In this document: in pieces, positions 54,342 to 62,834 of the stretch
Layout: each line of letters begins with the position of its first letter
How positions within the stretch are numbered: the stretch's first letter is position 1
Assembly (NCBI GenBank): GCA_018982785.1
Contig: JAHHEN010000004.1
Span: 129,001-193,000 of the forward strand
DNA length: 64,000 bases
Direction of reading: 5' to 3'
From: Enterococcus innesii
GTDB lineage: Bacteria > Bacillota > Bacilli > Lactobacillales > Enterococcaceae
The notes under the pieces: model-generated
Told to the model about the DNA's origin: nothing
Seen by the model: the letters and a program-made list of their open reading frames with translations, nothing else
Database searches by the model: none
Made by a program: the position numbers and the translations under genes

Positions 54342-56249
54342 GTGAAAGAATTAAAAGTAAGTGAATTAACCAAAACTTACGGTGAAAAAACACTGTTTGA
54401 TCAGCTTTCTTTTCTGATACATGAAAAAGATCGAATCGGTTTGATCGGTGTCAATGGCACGGGAAAATCGAGTTTGTTACGGATCTTAGCCGGTTTGGAT
54501 CGCGGAGATGGCGACCGTCAAACGGTATTTGCCGCCCAAGATTATCGTATCGGTTTCTTGGCTCAAGACAATCAGTTACAAGAAGAATTATCTGTTGTAG
54601 ATGCTGTTTTTCAAGGCACCAGTCCGCTGATTCGCGTTGTTCGTGACTATGAAAAAGCGCTGATTGCTTTAGAAAATAATGGTATGGATCAGCAAACGCA
54701 ACGGAATTATCAGTTGGCAGAAGAAGCGATGAATAAAGCCGATGCTTGGAATACAGATACAACTGCCAAGATTATTTTACAAAAGCTTGGGATCAGTGAG
54801 TTAGAGAAAAAGGTCAGTGAGTTATCTGGAGGTCAAAAGAAACGAGTGGCTATGGCTCAAGTATTGATCGATGAACCAGACCTGTTGTTATTGGATGAAC
54901 CGACTAACCACTTAGATTATGATGCGATCCAATGGTTGGAAGGCTATTTAAAGAATTATCGGGGTGCGTTACTGATGGTGACCCACGATCGCTACTTTTT
55001 GGATCGAGTCGTTAATCGGATTTTTGAATTGTCCTTTGGCAAGCTGCATGAATATCAAGGCAATTACGAGACGTACCTCCATGCTCGAGCAGAACGAGAA
55101 CGTGTGGAGGAGACGCAAGAAGACAAGCGCAAGCAGTTGTACAAACATGAGTTGGCTTGGATTCGTACTGGAGCAAAAGCCCGTACAACGAAACAACAGG
55201 CCCGGATCGATCGTTTCGATGATTTAAAAGAAAACCTACATCAAGTAAAACGGAACGGCGAAGTGGCCATTGATGTTGCTACGACACGCTTAGGCAAACA
55301 AGTCCTAGAACTAAAAGATGCGAGTTTCCAGATTGAAAACAAAACGATTTTGTCACACTTTGATTTGTTGATTCAATCAAGAGAACGCTTAGGGATCACA
55401 GGAGAAAACGGTGCGGGTAAATCAACGTTGCTCAATATTTTAGCTGGTCGCCTGCCTTTAGAAGAAGGGGAACGCACGATGGGCGTGACGGTGAAAATGG
55501 CTTATTATACGCAAACGATTGAAGCGATGAACCCTGATCAGCGAATGATTGCTTATTTGCAAGAAGCAGCCGAGGAAGTGCAAAAAGTGGATGGCTCACA
55601 AGTCAGTGTCGCAGAAATGCTGGAACAGTTTTTGTTTCCGCGATCCATGCATGGCACCAAGATCGGCAAGCTGTCTGGTGGGGAAAAACGACGCCTATTT
55701 TTACTCAAGCTATTGATTGGACAGCCAAATGTTCTCTTGTTAGATGAACCGACCAACGATTTGGATATTGATACTTTGACGATTTTGGAAAATTATTTGG
55801 AAACATTCCCAGGTGCAGTCATCACTGTTTCCCATGACCGCTACTTTTTAGATAAAGTTGCCCAAAAATTGCTGATCTTCGAAGGAGACGGCCGGATTAA
55901 GTCCTACTTTGGTTCCATTAATGAGTACCTAGCAGCCAATACCAATAAAGCTAGTTCGAGTGTACTAGAGCCAAAAGAAACAAAAACCGATTCCCTTTCT
56001 GCTGAAAGTGAGGAGACTGCTGCAGCGCCTATCAAAAAGAAACTGAGTTATATGGAACAAAAAGAGTGGGCGACGATTGAGGATGATATTGCAGCATTAG
56101 AAGAAAAAGCAGCCGCTTTAACTGAAGAAATGAATCATCAAGGTGCGGACTTTACGAAGCTCCAAAAATTACAGCAAGAAATCAGCGAGGTTGAAACGCA
56201 ACTGGCAGAAAAAATGGATCGTTGGGAATATTTGAGCGAATTTGTCTAG
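54342..56249 (+). CDS. ABC-F family ATPase (YfmR/Uup type)
   Basis: A 635-residue soluble protein with two ABC domains: Walker [10 protein letters not shown] (about 36-44) and GENGAGKST (about 354-362); signatures [13 protein letters not shown] and [12 protein letters not shown]; Walker [12 protein letters not shown] and [13 protein letters not shown]-site tRNA-interaction linker lies between them and a Glu/Ala coiled C-terminal domain (about 560-635) marks the YfmR/Uup subgroup. ABC-F proteins act on the ribosome. No features of antibiotic-protection types are evident. GTG start after AGGAGGGA. Confidence 0.92.
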   Translation: MKELKVSELTKTYGEKTLFDQLSFLIHEKDRIGLIGVNGTGKSSLLRILAGLDRGDGDRQTVFAAQDYRIGFLAQDNQLQEELSVVDAVFQGTSPLIRVVRDYEKALIALENNGMDQQTQRNYQLAEEAMNKADAWNTDTTAKIILQKLGISELEKKVSELSGGQKKRVAMAQVLIDEPDLLLLDEPTNHLDYDAIQWLEGYLKNYRGALLMVTHDRYFLDRVVNRIFELSFGKLHEYQGNYETYLHARAERERVEETQEDKRKQLYKHELAWIRTGAKARTTKQQARIDRFDDLKENLHQVKRNGEVAIDVATTRLGKQVLELKDASFQIENKTILSHFDLLIQSRERLGITGENGAGKSTLLNILAGRLPLEEGERTMGVTVKMAYYTQTIEAMNPDQRMIAYLQEAAEEVQKVDGSQVSVAEMLEQFLFPRSMHGTKIGKLSGGEKRRLFLLKLLIGQPNVLLLDEPTNDLDIDTLTILENYLETFPGAVITVSHDRYFLDKVAQKLLIFEGDGRIKSYFGSINEYLAANTNKASSSVLEPKETKTDSLSAESEETAAAPIKKKLSYMEQKEWATIEDDIAALEEKAAALTEEMNHQGADFTKLQKLQQEISEVETQLAEKMDRWEYLSEFV

Positions 56250-56266
56250 AGTAAAGGAGAAAAACG

Positions 56267-57213
56267 ATGGAACAAGCATATTTAGAGCTAGGAAAAAGAT
56301 TTTAACAGAAGGCAATGATAAAAGCGACCGTACAGGAACGGGAACGCGCAGTGTCTTTGGTCACCAAATGCGTTTTGACCTGTCCCAAGGCTTTCCATTG
56401 TTGACAACCAAGAGAGTTCCTTTTGGTTTGATCAAAAGTGAATTATTATGGTTTCTAAAAGGAGATACCAACATTCGTTATCTGCTAGAGCATAATAACC
56501 ACATTTGGGATGAATGGGCGTTTGAACGCTATATTAAAAGTGATGCTTATACAGGTCCTGATATGACAGACTTTGGTCGCCGTTCATTGGTGGATGAAGC
56601 TTTCAATGAACAGTACCAACATGAGTTGAAACAGTTTTGTGAAAAAATCTTAGCCGATGATGCTTTCGCTGAAACTTTCGGCGATTTGGGTCATGTTTAC
56701 GGGTACCAATGGCGGCATTGGGAAAAAAGTACGGGTGGGTTTATCGATCAAATCAAAGAAGTGATCGACATGATCAAAACAACGCCAGACTCTCGTCGCT
56801 TGATCGTCTCTGCTTGGAATCCAGAAGATGTACCGACGATGGCGTTGCCGCCTTGTCACACAATGTTTCAATTTTATGTTCATGAGGGTCGCTTAAGCTG
56901 TCAGTTGTATCAACGCAGTGCCGATGTCTTTTTAGGTGTTCCTTTCAATATTGCTAGTTATGCGCTATTGACGCACCTGATTGCTCATGAAACTGGACTA
57001 GAAGTCGGAGATTTTGTCCATACATTAGGCGATGCTCATCTTTATAGCAATCATATGGAACAAATGAAAGAACAATTGACTCGTACAGTGCGTCCTGCGC
57101 CAACCTTACAGTTAAATCCTGAAAAACAATCGATCTTCGATTTTGAAATGGAAGATATTACGCTGGTTGGGTATGATCCGCATCCAACGATCAAAGCGCC
57201 GATTGCAGTTTAA
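56267..57213 (+). CDS. thyA: Thymidylate synthase, frame broken at an A5 run
   Basis: A 315-residue enzyme once repaired; makes dTMP from dUMP using methylene-tetrahydrofolate. ATG 56267 behind AAAGGAG reads [10 protein letters not shown], then the frame breaks at AAAAA (56293-56297). The -1 frame reads [17 protein letters not shown] and runs to the end. Catalytic Cys is in [12 protein letters not shown], with [17 protein letters not shown] and DAHLYSNH following. A base is almost certainly missing, since loss would demand thymidine. An alternate start at 56242 would replace the conserved N-terminus and is rejected. dfr lies downstream, the usual folate pairing. Confidence 0.93.
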
Positions 57214-57256
57214 GTGGTTGTTTGGTTTCATTTCATAAAGAAAGGAATGAGGCGTA

Positions 57257-58003
57257 ATGGAAAATACCCACAAACGAGGCTTTGCGGCGACCTTTCATCA
57301 GAGACATGCTGGATCGATTAATGCAGTGCTCATTGAGCAAGTCATTGATTTCTTGGATCAGCACTATGATGCAGTTTGGCTATCCGTATCCGAAGAAACG
57401 GTGCCGGAGCTAAAAGAAGCCATTCGTTCAAATCAGCAGTGCACTGCCATTTTTATACCAGCAAAAGGAGCGGCAGATGCCCGCAGAAGGCTTGTTTTTG
57501 CTGCACAGCACAACCTACCAATGCTGGATTCATTGCATATTTGTGATTTTGATCGCGTCGTGACGTGGATCGAGACGTACCCAGAAGAACTTGTGGCAAT
57601 AAGCAAACAGCCATTACCAGAGAATACGTATTGTATCCTAGGACGAACTGCAAGGGCATTTGCGAGTCATCCGCAAACGTGGCAAAGAACGGAGTGCTTG
57701 ATCAACGAGATCGCCACCGACTTTTTTCAAATAGAAGAAATTGATGTCGCAGCTGGCAGTGCTCTCTTTCCGATCTCCCTGATACCGACCTTGCTGAAAA
57801 ACAACAACGCGCGTTTAAACGATGGAGAATGGCCAAGAAATGTCCAAAGAAGTGGCGGCACAATTGTTTACCAAGCCTGTGATGGCTTGCGCTTTGATGA
57901 ACGCAACAAAGATCCATTTGAGCATGAATCGGCTTTTCAGCTGATGCAGCGACTGCAAGTCGCTGCGGATATTTCTGAATCATTTTATACAGAAGGGATG
58001 TAA
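57257..58003 (+). CDS. Hypothetical protein between thyA and dfr
   Basis: A 248-residue soluble protein with no signal or membrane helix. The first half looks like an alpha/beta domain with AIFIPAKGAADARRRL and LHICDFDRVVTWIETYPEEL. The second half has LGRTARAFASHPQTWQRTE, EIDVAAGSALFPISL and QACDGLRFDERNKDPFEHESAF. I do not recognise the family with confidence. AAAGGAATGAGG precedes the ATG. It lies 43 bases after thyA and 5 bases before dfr, so it is in the folate operon and translation may be coupled to dfr. Nucleotide- or sugar-related function would be guesswork. Confidence 0.65.
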   Translation: MENTHKRGFAATFHQRHAGSINAVLIEQVIDFLDQHYDAVWLSVSEETVPELKEAIRSNQQCTAIFIPAKGAADARRRLVFAAQHNLPMLDSLHICDFDRVVTWIETYPEELVAISKQPLPENTYCILGRTARAFASHPQTWQRTECLINEIATDFFQIEEIDVAAGSALFPISLIPTLLKNNNARLNDGEWPRNVQRSGGTIVYQACDGLRFDERNKDPFEHESAFQLMQRLQVAADISESFYTEGM

Positions 58004-58008
58004 TATTT

Positions 58009-58497
58009 ATGTTGATCGCACTTTGGGCACAAGATCAAAAGGGGTTGATCGGAGCGGATGGCACACTGCCGTGGCATTTGCCGAATGATTTGAAATTTTT
58101 TAAAGAGCAAACCATCAATAATACGATTATTATGGGGCGCAAAACCTTTGAAGGCATGGGAAAAAGATTGTTGCCACAACGGACGACGATCGTTTTGACA
58201 AGTGATCGAGATTATCAAGCCGACGGTGCCTTGGTGATGCATGACCGTGAGGAAATTTTGACGTATGTGAAGCAGCAAGAGCATCCAGTTTTTTTAACTG
58301 GTGGAGCGGGTGTTTTTGAAGCGATGATTGACGATTGCGATCAATTGTACCGTACAGTGATCGGTGCGGAATTTAATGGAGATGTGTATTTCCCAGAGAT
58401 TGATTGGACGCAATGGAAACTTGATCATGTGGTCGATGGGATCATCGATGAAAAAAACCATTATCCTCATCGATTCGAGTTTTATCATAAAAAATAA
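58009..58497 (+). CDS. folA: Dihydrofolate reductase
   Basis: A 162-residue enzyme that reduces dihydrofolate with NADPH, regenerating the cofactor used by ThyA. Features are LIALWAQDQKGLIGADGTLPWHLPNDLKFFK (divided; includes the Trp and acidic Asp of the active site, about residues 3-33), IIMGRKTFEGMG (about 42-53), LTGGAGVFEAM (about 99) and the C-terminal YPHRFEFYHKK. Short spacing to the preceding gene. No resistance substitution can be judged without a family alignment. Trimethoprim target class. Confidence 0.95.
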   Translation: MLIALWAQDQKGLIGADGTLPWHLPNDLKFFKEQTINNTIIMGRKTFEGMGKRLLPQRTTIVLTSDRDYQADGALVMHDREEILTYVKQQEHPVFLTGGAGVFEAMIDDCDQLYRTVIGAEFNGDVYFPEIDWTQWKLDHVVDGIIDEKNHYPHRFEFYHKK

Positions 58498-58539
58498 AAG
58501 ATCAGGGATCTTTCTCTAATGAAGGTTCCCTGATCTTTT
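58496..58539. terminator. Bidirectional terminator between dfr and the PAQR gene
   Basis: Perfect 13-bp stem AAAAGATCAGGGA (58496-58508) / TCCCTGATCTTTT (58527-58539), loop of 18 bases. Confidence 0.9.
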
Positions 58540-58558
58540 ATTTAATCGCACTTACTGT

Positions 58559-59212
58559 TTAGGTATAAAACAAGACAGAGAAGTACATTAGTCCAGCACC
58601 TAACATAACGAATAAGTGCCAAACCACGTGCATGAATCGAACGGATTTTAAACTATAGAATAGCGCACCCACAGTATAAGAAACACCACCGCTTGCTAGT
58701 AAAAATGTTCCCCAATAGCCTAAATGTTCGATCAGGGGTTTAAAGGCGACGACACATAGCCAGCCCATGATGATGTAGATCAGGGTGGAAATTTTAGAGA
58801 CGGTCTCTTTTTTATGAAGAGTCAGTGACTTATAAACGATGCCGCTAATTGCGAGTAGCCAAATCAAGACGAAGAGTGACCAGCCAAGCCAGCCTTGGAT
58901 ACTAAGCAAACAAAAAGGAGTATAGCTTCCAGCGATCAGCAAGAAAATGGAGGCATGATCAAAGACTTGGAAGACCTTTTTTGCTTTGGTAAAAATCAAA
59001 CTGTGAAATAAGGTAGAAAAGAGGAAGAGCAAAATCATCATCGACCCATATATGGCATAGGAAACGATGTGGATAGGTGACCCAAGATTTGCCCCCTTGA
59101 TTAAGAGAATGACCAGTCCTGCGATACTCAGTCCTAATCCGATCCCGTGGGTTACTGCATTTAATACTTCATTGACGATCAAATATCTGCGACTAAACTT
59201 CATGTGCTGCAT
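58559..59212 (-). CDS. PAQR/hemolysin III family membrane protein
   Basis: A 217-residue protein with seven membrane helices. NEVLNAVTHGIGLGLSIAG (about 14-32) holds the first conserved His; further family residues are in LFSTLFHSLIF, FDHASIFLLIAGSYTPFCLL and the C-terminal HVVWHLFVMLG. These His and Asp residues form a metal site in the family. Often called hemolysin III, but a cytolytic role is unproven for most members. The start at 59212 follows AAAGGACGG at nine bases. Divergent from degV. Confidence 0.9.
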   Translation of the reverse strand: MQHMKFSRRYLIVNEVLNAVTHGIGLGLSIAGLVILLIKGANLGSPIHIVSYAIYGSMMILLFLFSTLFHSLIFTKAKKVFQVFDHASIFLLIAGSYTPFCLLSIQGWLGWSLFVLIWLLAISGIVYKSLTLHKKETVSKISTLIYIIMGWLCVVAFKPLIEHLGYWGTFLLASGGVSYTVGALFYSLKSVRFMHVVWHLFVMLGAGLMYFSVLFYT

Positions 59213-59335
59213 TCGGCACCGTCCTTTCGAATCGAAATTAGATGAAAAAAAATTTTCTCTCTGTTATACTTAGTATAAATGGTCTGTGGTTATTTTACCA
59301 TGAAAAAAGACTTGATTTAAAGAGAGAGTGAATAT

Positions 59336-60181
59336 ATGATGGCAAATCTTAAAATTGTGACAGATTCTTCCAGTACGATGGAACCAAGTGTCCGTGATGC
59401 TTTGGCTATCCATGTTGTGCCTTTATCTGTAATGATTGATGGTGTCGTTTATCCAGATGATGAAACGCTACCGGGAGAAAAATTTATGCAAATGATGGCG
59501 CAAGCCAAAGAATTACCTAAAACTAGCCAGCCGCCGATCGGTCATTTTGTAGAATTATATGATGAATTAGGCAAAGATGGCAGTGAAATTTTATCGATCC
59601 ATATGACCAAAGGCCTGAGCGGAACCGTGGAAGCGGCTCGTCAAGCCAGTCATTTATCAAAAGCCAAAGTCACGGTGATCGATAGCGACACAACAGATCA
59701 AGCGCTGGCTTTTCAAGTGATTCGGGCAGCTGAATTGGCTAAAGCCGGTAAGACACTAGAAGAAGTGTTACCTGAAGTGGATTTGGTGCGTGAACATACG
59801 AAATTATTTATCGGCGTTTCAACGTTAGAAAACTTAGTAAAAGGCGGTCGTATCAGTCGTGCCAAAGGTCTTTTATCGAGTTTGCTGAACATGAAAGTGA
59901 TCATGGATTTTGATCATTCAGAACTGATTCCAGTCGTCAAAGGACGCGGTGTCAAGACGTTTAATAAATGGTTTGAGGAATTAAAAGCAGAATTGAAGAA
60001 TATGCCTAAAGTGACGAAAATTGGTATTTCTCATGCTGAAGGATTAGAAATCACGGAACGTTTCCAACAAGAACTAGCAGAACTGTTTCCTGACTTGGAG
60101 ATCCCATTGCTTCACACAACACCGATCATCGCCACTCACACTGGCAAAGGTGCTTTTGCGATTACTTACAGTACGGAATAA
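59336..60181 (+). CDS. DegV family fatty-acid-binding protein
   Basis: A 281-residue soluble protein. It opens LKIVTDSSSTMEPSV, then SQPPIGHFVELYDEL, ILSIHMTKGLSGTVEAARQ (ligand-contact region, about 78-96), IDSDTTDQALAFQ and GGRISRAKGLLSSLLNMK (about 175-192). DegV/FakB proteins bind a fatty acid and present it to FakA kinase for phospholipid synthesis. No fakA lies nearby. Promoter lies in the divergent gap with the PAQR gene. A strong terminator follows. Confidence 0.92.
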   Translation: MMANLKIVTDSSSTMEPSVRDALAIHVVPLSVMIDGVVYPDDETLPGEKFMQMMAQAKELPKTSQPPIGHFVELYDELGKDGSEILSIHMTKGLSGTVEAARQASHLSKAKVTVIDSDTTDQALAFQVIRAAELAKAGKTLEEVLPEVDLVREHTKLFIGVSTLENLVKGGRISRAKGLLSSLLNMKVIMDFDHSELIPVVKGRGVKTFNKWFEELKAELKNMPKVTKIGISHAEGLEITERFQQELAELFPDLEIPLLHTTPIIATHTGKGAFAITYSTE

Positions 60182-60197
60182 AAAGGATGTTTCTTTC

Positions 60198-60227
60198 AGC
60201 GATTCGTTTGACGACGAATCGCTTTTT
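60198..60227 (+). terminator. Terminator after degV
   Basis: Perfect 10-bp stem AGCGATTCGT / ACGAATCGCT with loop TTGACG, then T4. The following 160 bases before the lipase gene hold no gene that I can see. Confidence 0.85.
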
Positions 60228-60391
60228 GGTGTATGAAAAGCTGAAAGGAAGAAAAAGCAGAATGAAGCTGCGATTTTTGTCTACTCAGAGAGCAGGGAGC
60301 TGTTTTCTTTCTTAAGTTTGAAGGATTGCGACTAGGAATTTTATGAGAATTTTGTTAAAATAGCAAAGATTACAAAGGAGTTTGAATACCT

Positions 60392-61378
60392 GTGAAATGG
60401 AAAAAAATAGTAACTTATTTACTTGTTGTGGGACTGATAGCCATTGGAACGGGCTTCTTGTTTCATTTTGCTGTTCCCAAAGCGCAACCACTGTTGACCC
60501 CTGTTAATAAGCTGGCGGCCAATGACTCAAAAAAATCCGCCATCGAGTATCTCGCACTTGGGGATTCATTAACGGAAGGGGTTGGTGATGAAACAGCTCG
60601 TGGCGGCTTTGTGCCAATTTTAGCGGGGGATTTAGAAGACCGCTATGATTTGAACAATTTGGTAACCAAAAATTATGGGGTCGCTGGTGAAAGAAGCGAT
60701 CAGATTCTAAAGCGAGTCAAAAATGATGAAGACTTGCGGCAAGACCTCAGTCAAGCGGATTTGATTACCTTGACTGTCGGCGGTAACGATGTACTAAAAG
60801 TGATTCAGAGCAATTTCTTTGGCTTGAGCATTGAGACGTTTACGGAACCGATGGAAGATTACAAAGAACGTTTAAAAGACTTGTTTGCTCAAATTCGCGA
60901 TTTGAATAGTGATGCACCAATCTATGTCTTGGGCATCTACAATCCATTTTATCTGAATTTCCCAGAAATCACGGATATGCAAACGATCATTGATAACTGG
61001 AATAAGCAAACGGAAACGTTCGTCAATCAGCAAGAAAAGGCCTTTTTTATTCCTATTAACGATTTACTCTATAAAGGGTTAAGTGATGAGGTCGGTATTG
61101 CTGATACCGAAGGAGGGGAATCAGAGGGAACTGCCGAATCATCGGATTCAGAAAGTTTATCTGATTCATCAACGACAGCTTCGGATGAAACGCAAAGTAG
61201 TCCTTCAACGACCACTGATTCATCGCAAGCCGTTGGAAATAACATTACAAACAATGTTTTGTATGAAGGCGATCGCTTCCATCCCAATAATCTTGGGTAT
61301 CAACTGATGGCGAATGCCGTTCGCGATGAAGTGATCAAAACGCAAAACTATTGGTTGCTAGAGGAGGATACAAAATGA
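60392..61378 (+). CDS. SGNH/GDSL-hydrolase, YpmR-like
   Basis: A 328-residue membrane-anchored or secreted esterase. N-terminal helix (about 6-28). Block I is YLALGDSLTEG (Ser in GDSL, about residue 59); block II NYGVAGERSDQI; block III TVGGNDVLK (about 130); block V DRFHPNNLGYQLMANAV (His, about 300). An acidic Ser/Thr-rich insert (about 235-285) interrupts the domain before block V. YpmR-like proteins are predicted lipases or esterases at the cell surface. GTG start after AAAGGAG. Its stop overlaps the ypmS ATG. Confidence 0.9.
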   Translation: MKWKKIVTYLLVVGLIAIGTGFLFHFAVPKAQPLLTPVNKLAANDSKKSAIEYLALGDSLTEGVGDETARGGFVPILAGDLEDRYDLNNLVTKNYGVAGERSDQILKRVKNDEDLRQDLSQADLITLTVGGNDVLKVIQSNFFGLSIETFTEPMEDYKERLKDLFAQIRDLNSDAPIYVLGIYNPFYLNFPEITDMQTIIDNWNKQTETFVNQQEKAFFIPINDLLYKGLSDEVGIADTEGGESEGTAESSDSESLSDSSTTASDETQSSPSTTTDSSQAVGNNITNNVLYEGDRFHPNNLGYQLMANAVRDEVIKTQNYWLLEEDTK

Positions 61379-62024
61379 AACCAAGCGAATCAACGAAGCA
61401 GCCGGAAAAAACAGCTACAACGAATAAAAAAGCGATCAACTACTGGAAAATTGCCTTCCTAGTGTTGGTCGGTATCCTTTAGGGACAACGGTTTTCTTTG
61501 CTTCAAGAATTTTTCAGCAGCGAGAAACCGGCTTAAATGAAAGTGCCGAACTTGTTCAACGGGAGGGCAGTCCTGTTCTGACCGTTAACAGCAACAAAAG
61601 CCAAGTCAATCAATTGATTGATTTTTATCTATCTGATTTTCAAAAGGATCAAGAGGTCAAATATAATTTTGAGCTAAGAAATGAAGCACTCTTAACAGGA
61701 GAGTTTCAAGTATTAGGATTTCCTATCACTTTCTATCTCTATTTTGATCCTTACGTGACGGAAGAAGGCAATGTCCAATTAAAGGCCAAAAGCTTATCAA
61801 TCGGCACCTTGGATCTGCCCACCAGTGAAGTGATGAAAATGATCAAACGTAGTTTTAAATTTCCTGAATGGATCGATGTCAATGCCGATGAACAGATTAT
61901 TTTGATTCGATTGGATCAATTCCGCATGCAAAACGGCTTGTTTATCAAAGCCAACAAAATCAATCTTGTGGATGATGAAATTCAAATGAGTTTATATTTA
62001 CCAGCTGAAACGGAGGATGAATAA
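61375..62024 (+). CDS. YpmS-like protein (DUF2140), frame broken at 61478-61480
   Basis: About 216 residues once repaired. ATG 61375 after GAGGAGG overlaps the lipase stop. The N-terminus [11 protein letters not shown] leads to a membrane helix ([14 protein letters not shown]), where the frame hits TAG at 61480. The -1 frame reads [18 protein letters not shown] and goes on to 62024, with [13 protein letters not shown] and the beta-rich extracellular domain typical of DUF2140. One T is probably missing in CCTTTA. The family is paired with ypmR-like genes across Firmicutes. Function unknown. Confidence 0.85.
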
Positions 62025-62545
62025 TGGAACGAGCAATTTTTGCCGGTGGGTGCTTCTGGTGTATGATCCAACCCTTTGATGAACTAGAGGGCGTGCATTC
62101 GATTTTTTCTGGCTATACCGCAGGACATACCGAAAATCCAACCTATGAAGAAGTCAAAAGCCATCAAACCGGGCATACCGAAGCAGTGGAAATCATCTTT
62201 GATCCTGAAAAAATCAGTTATGAAGATCTTTTGACGATTTATTGGCAGCAAACAGATCCAACGGATGCTTTTGGGCAATTTGAAGATCGTGGCGACAATT
62301 ATCGTCCGGCTATCTTCTATTTTAATGAAGAGCAACGACAAAAAGCCGAAGCCAGCAAAGAGGCACTTCAAGCTTCCGGTCGCTTTACCGATCCGATCGT
62401 GACCACGATCGAACCAGCCCAACCCTTTTATTTAGCGGAAGAAGAACACCAAGAGTATTACAAAAAGAATCCTGAGAATTTTGCTCGCAATCACGCCCGT
62501 AGAGCAGCCTTTTTAGAAAATCATTGGGAGCAAGATCATGCGTAA
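62024..62545 (+). CDS. msrA: Peptide methionine (S)-S-oxide reductase MsrA
   Basis: A 173-residue repair enzyme that reduces methionine-S-sulfoxide in proteins. The catalytic Cys is in AGGCFWCM (residues 7-14), then [15 protein letters not shown] and [11 protein letters not shown]. The ATG overlaps the ypmS stop (TAATG). It starts slightly shorter than some family members but contains all the core. Its end overlaps the yozE start. Confidence 0.95.
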   Translation: MERAIFAGGCFWCMIQPFDELEGVHSIFSGYTAGHTENPTYEEVKSHQTGHTEAVEIIFDPEKISYEDLLTIYWQQTDPTDAFGQFEDRGDNYRPAIFYFNEEQRQKAEASKEALQASGRFTDPIVTTIEPAQPFYLAEEEHQEYYKKNPENFARNHARRAAFLENHWEQDHA

Positions 62546-62759
62546 AAGTTTTTATAGCTATTTAATGGCAGTCAAAGGACCGAGTCATACAGATGAGGCC
62601 CAGATCTTTGCTACTCATGCAAGTCATGATATCCAGTTTCCGAAGCACAGCGATGACTATGATGAAGTCTCTTCTTATCTGGAACTAAATGTTGATTATT
62701 TGCCATCCATGGATATTTTTGATCGTATTTGGGCAGAGTATCTCGAAAATAACAAATAA
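62538..62759 (+). CDS. YozE family protein (UPF0346)
   Basis: A 73-residue helical protein. [38 protein letters not shown] and [12 protein letters not shown] (each a family block) match YozE. Function unknown; it is conserved in Firmicutes. ATG 62538 overlaps the msrA 3' end by 8 bases, with GGGAGCAAG inside msrA as RBS. It ends the lipase-ypmS-msrA-yozE unit. Confidence 0.9.
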   Translation: MRKSFYSYLMAVKGPSHTDEAQIFATHASHDIQFPKHSDDYDEVSSYLELNVDYLPSMDIFDRIWAEYLENNK

Positions 62760-62764
62760 AAAAC

Positions 62765-62816
62765 TGTCCTTCGTTTTGTATGGTTGCATAAAATCCACAG
62801 AACGAAGCTGTTTTTT
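62765..62816 (+). terminator. Terminator after yozE
   Basis: CTTCGTT-T-TGT pairs with ACA-G-AACGAAG around a loop of about 20 bases, then six T. Confidence 0.75.
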
Positions 62817-62834
62817 CTCAGAGAGGTGTTGTGA

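Noticed and set aside
56242-56320. An alternative thyA start giving a 323-residue protein
   Set aside because: It would read the N-terminus in a frame that overlaps the ABC-F gene end and lacks the conserved [16 protein letters not shown] start; a missing A explains the data better.
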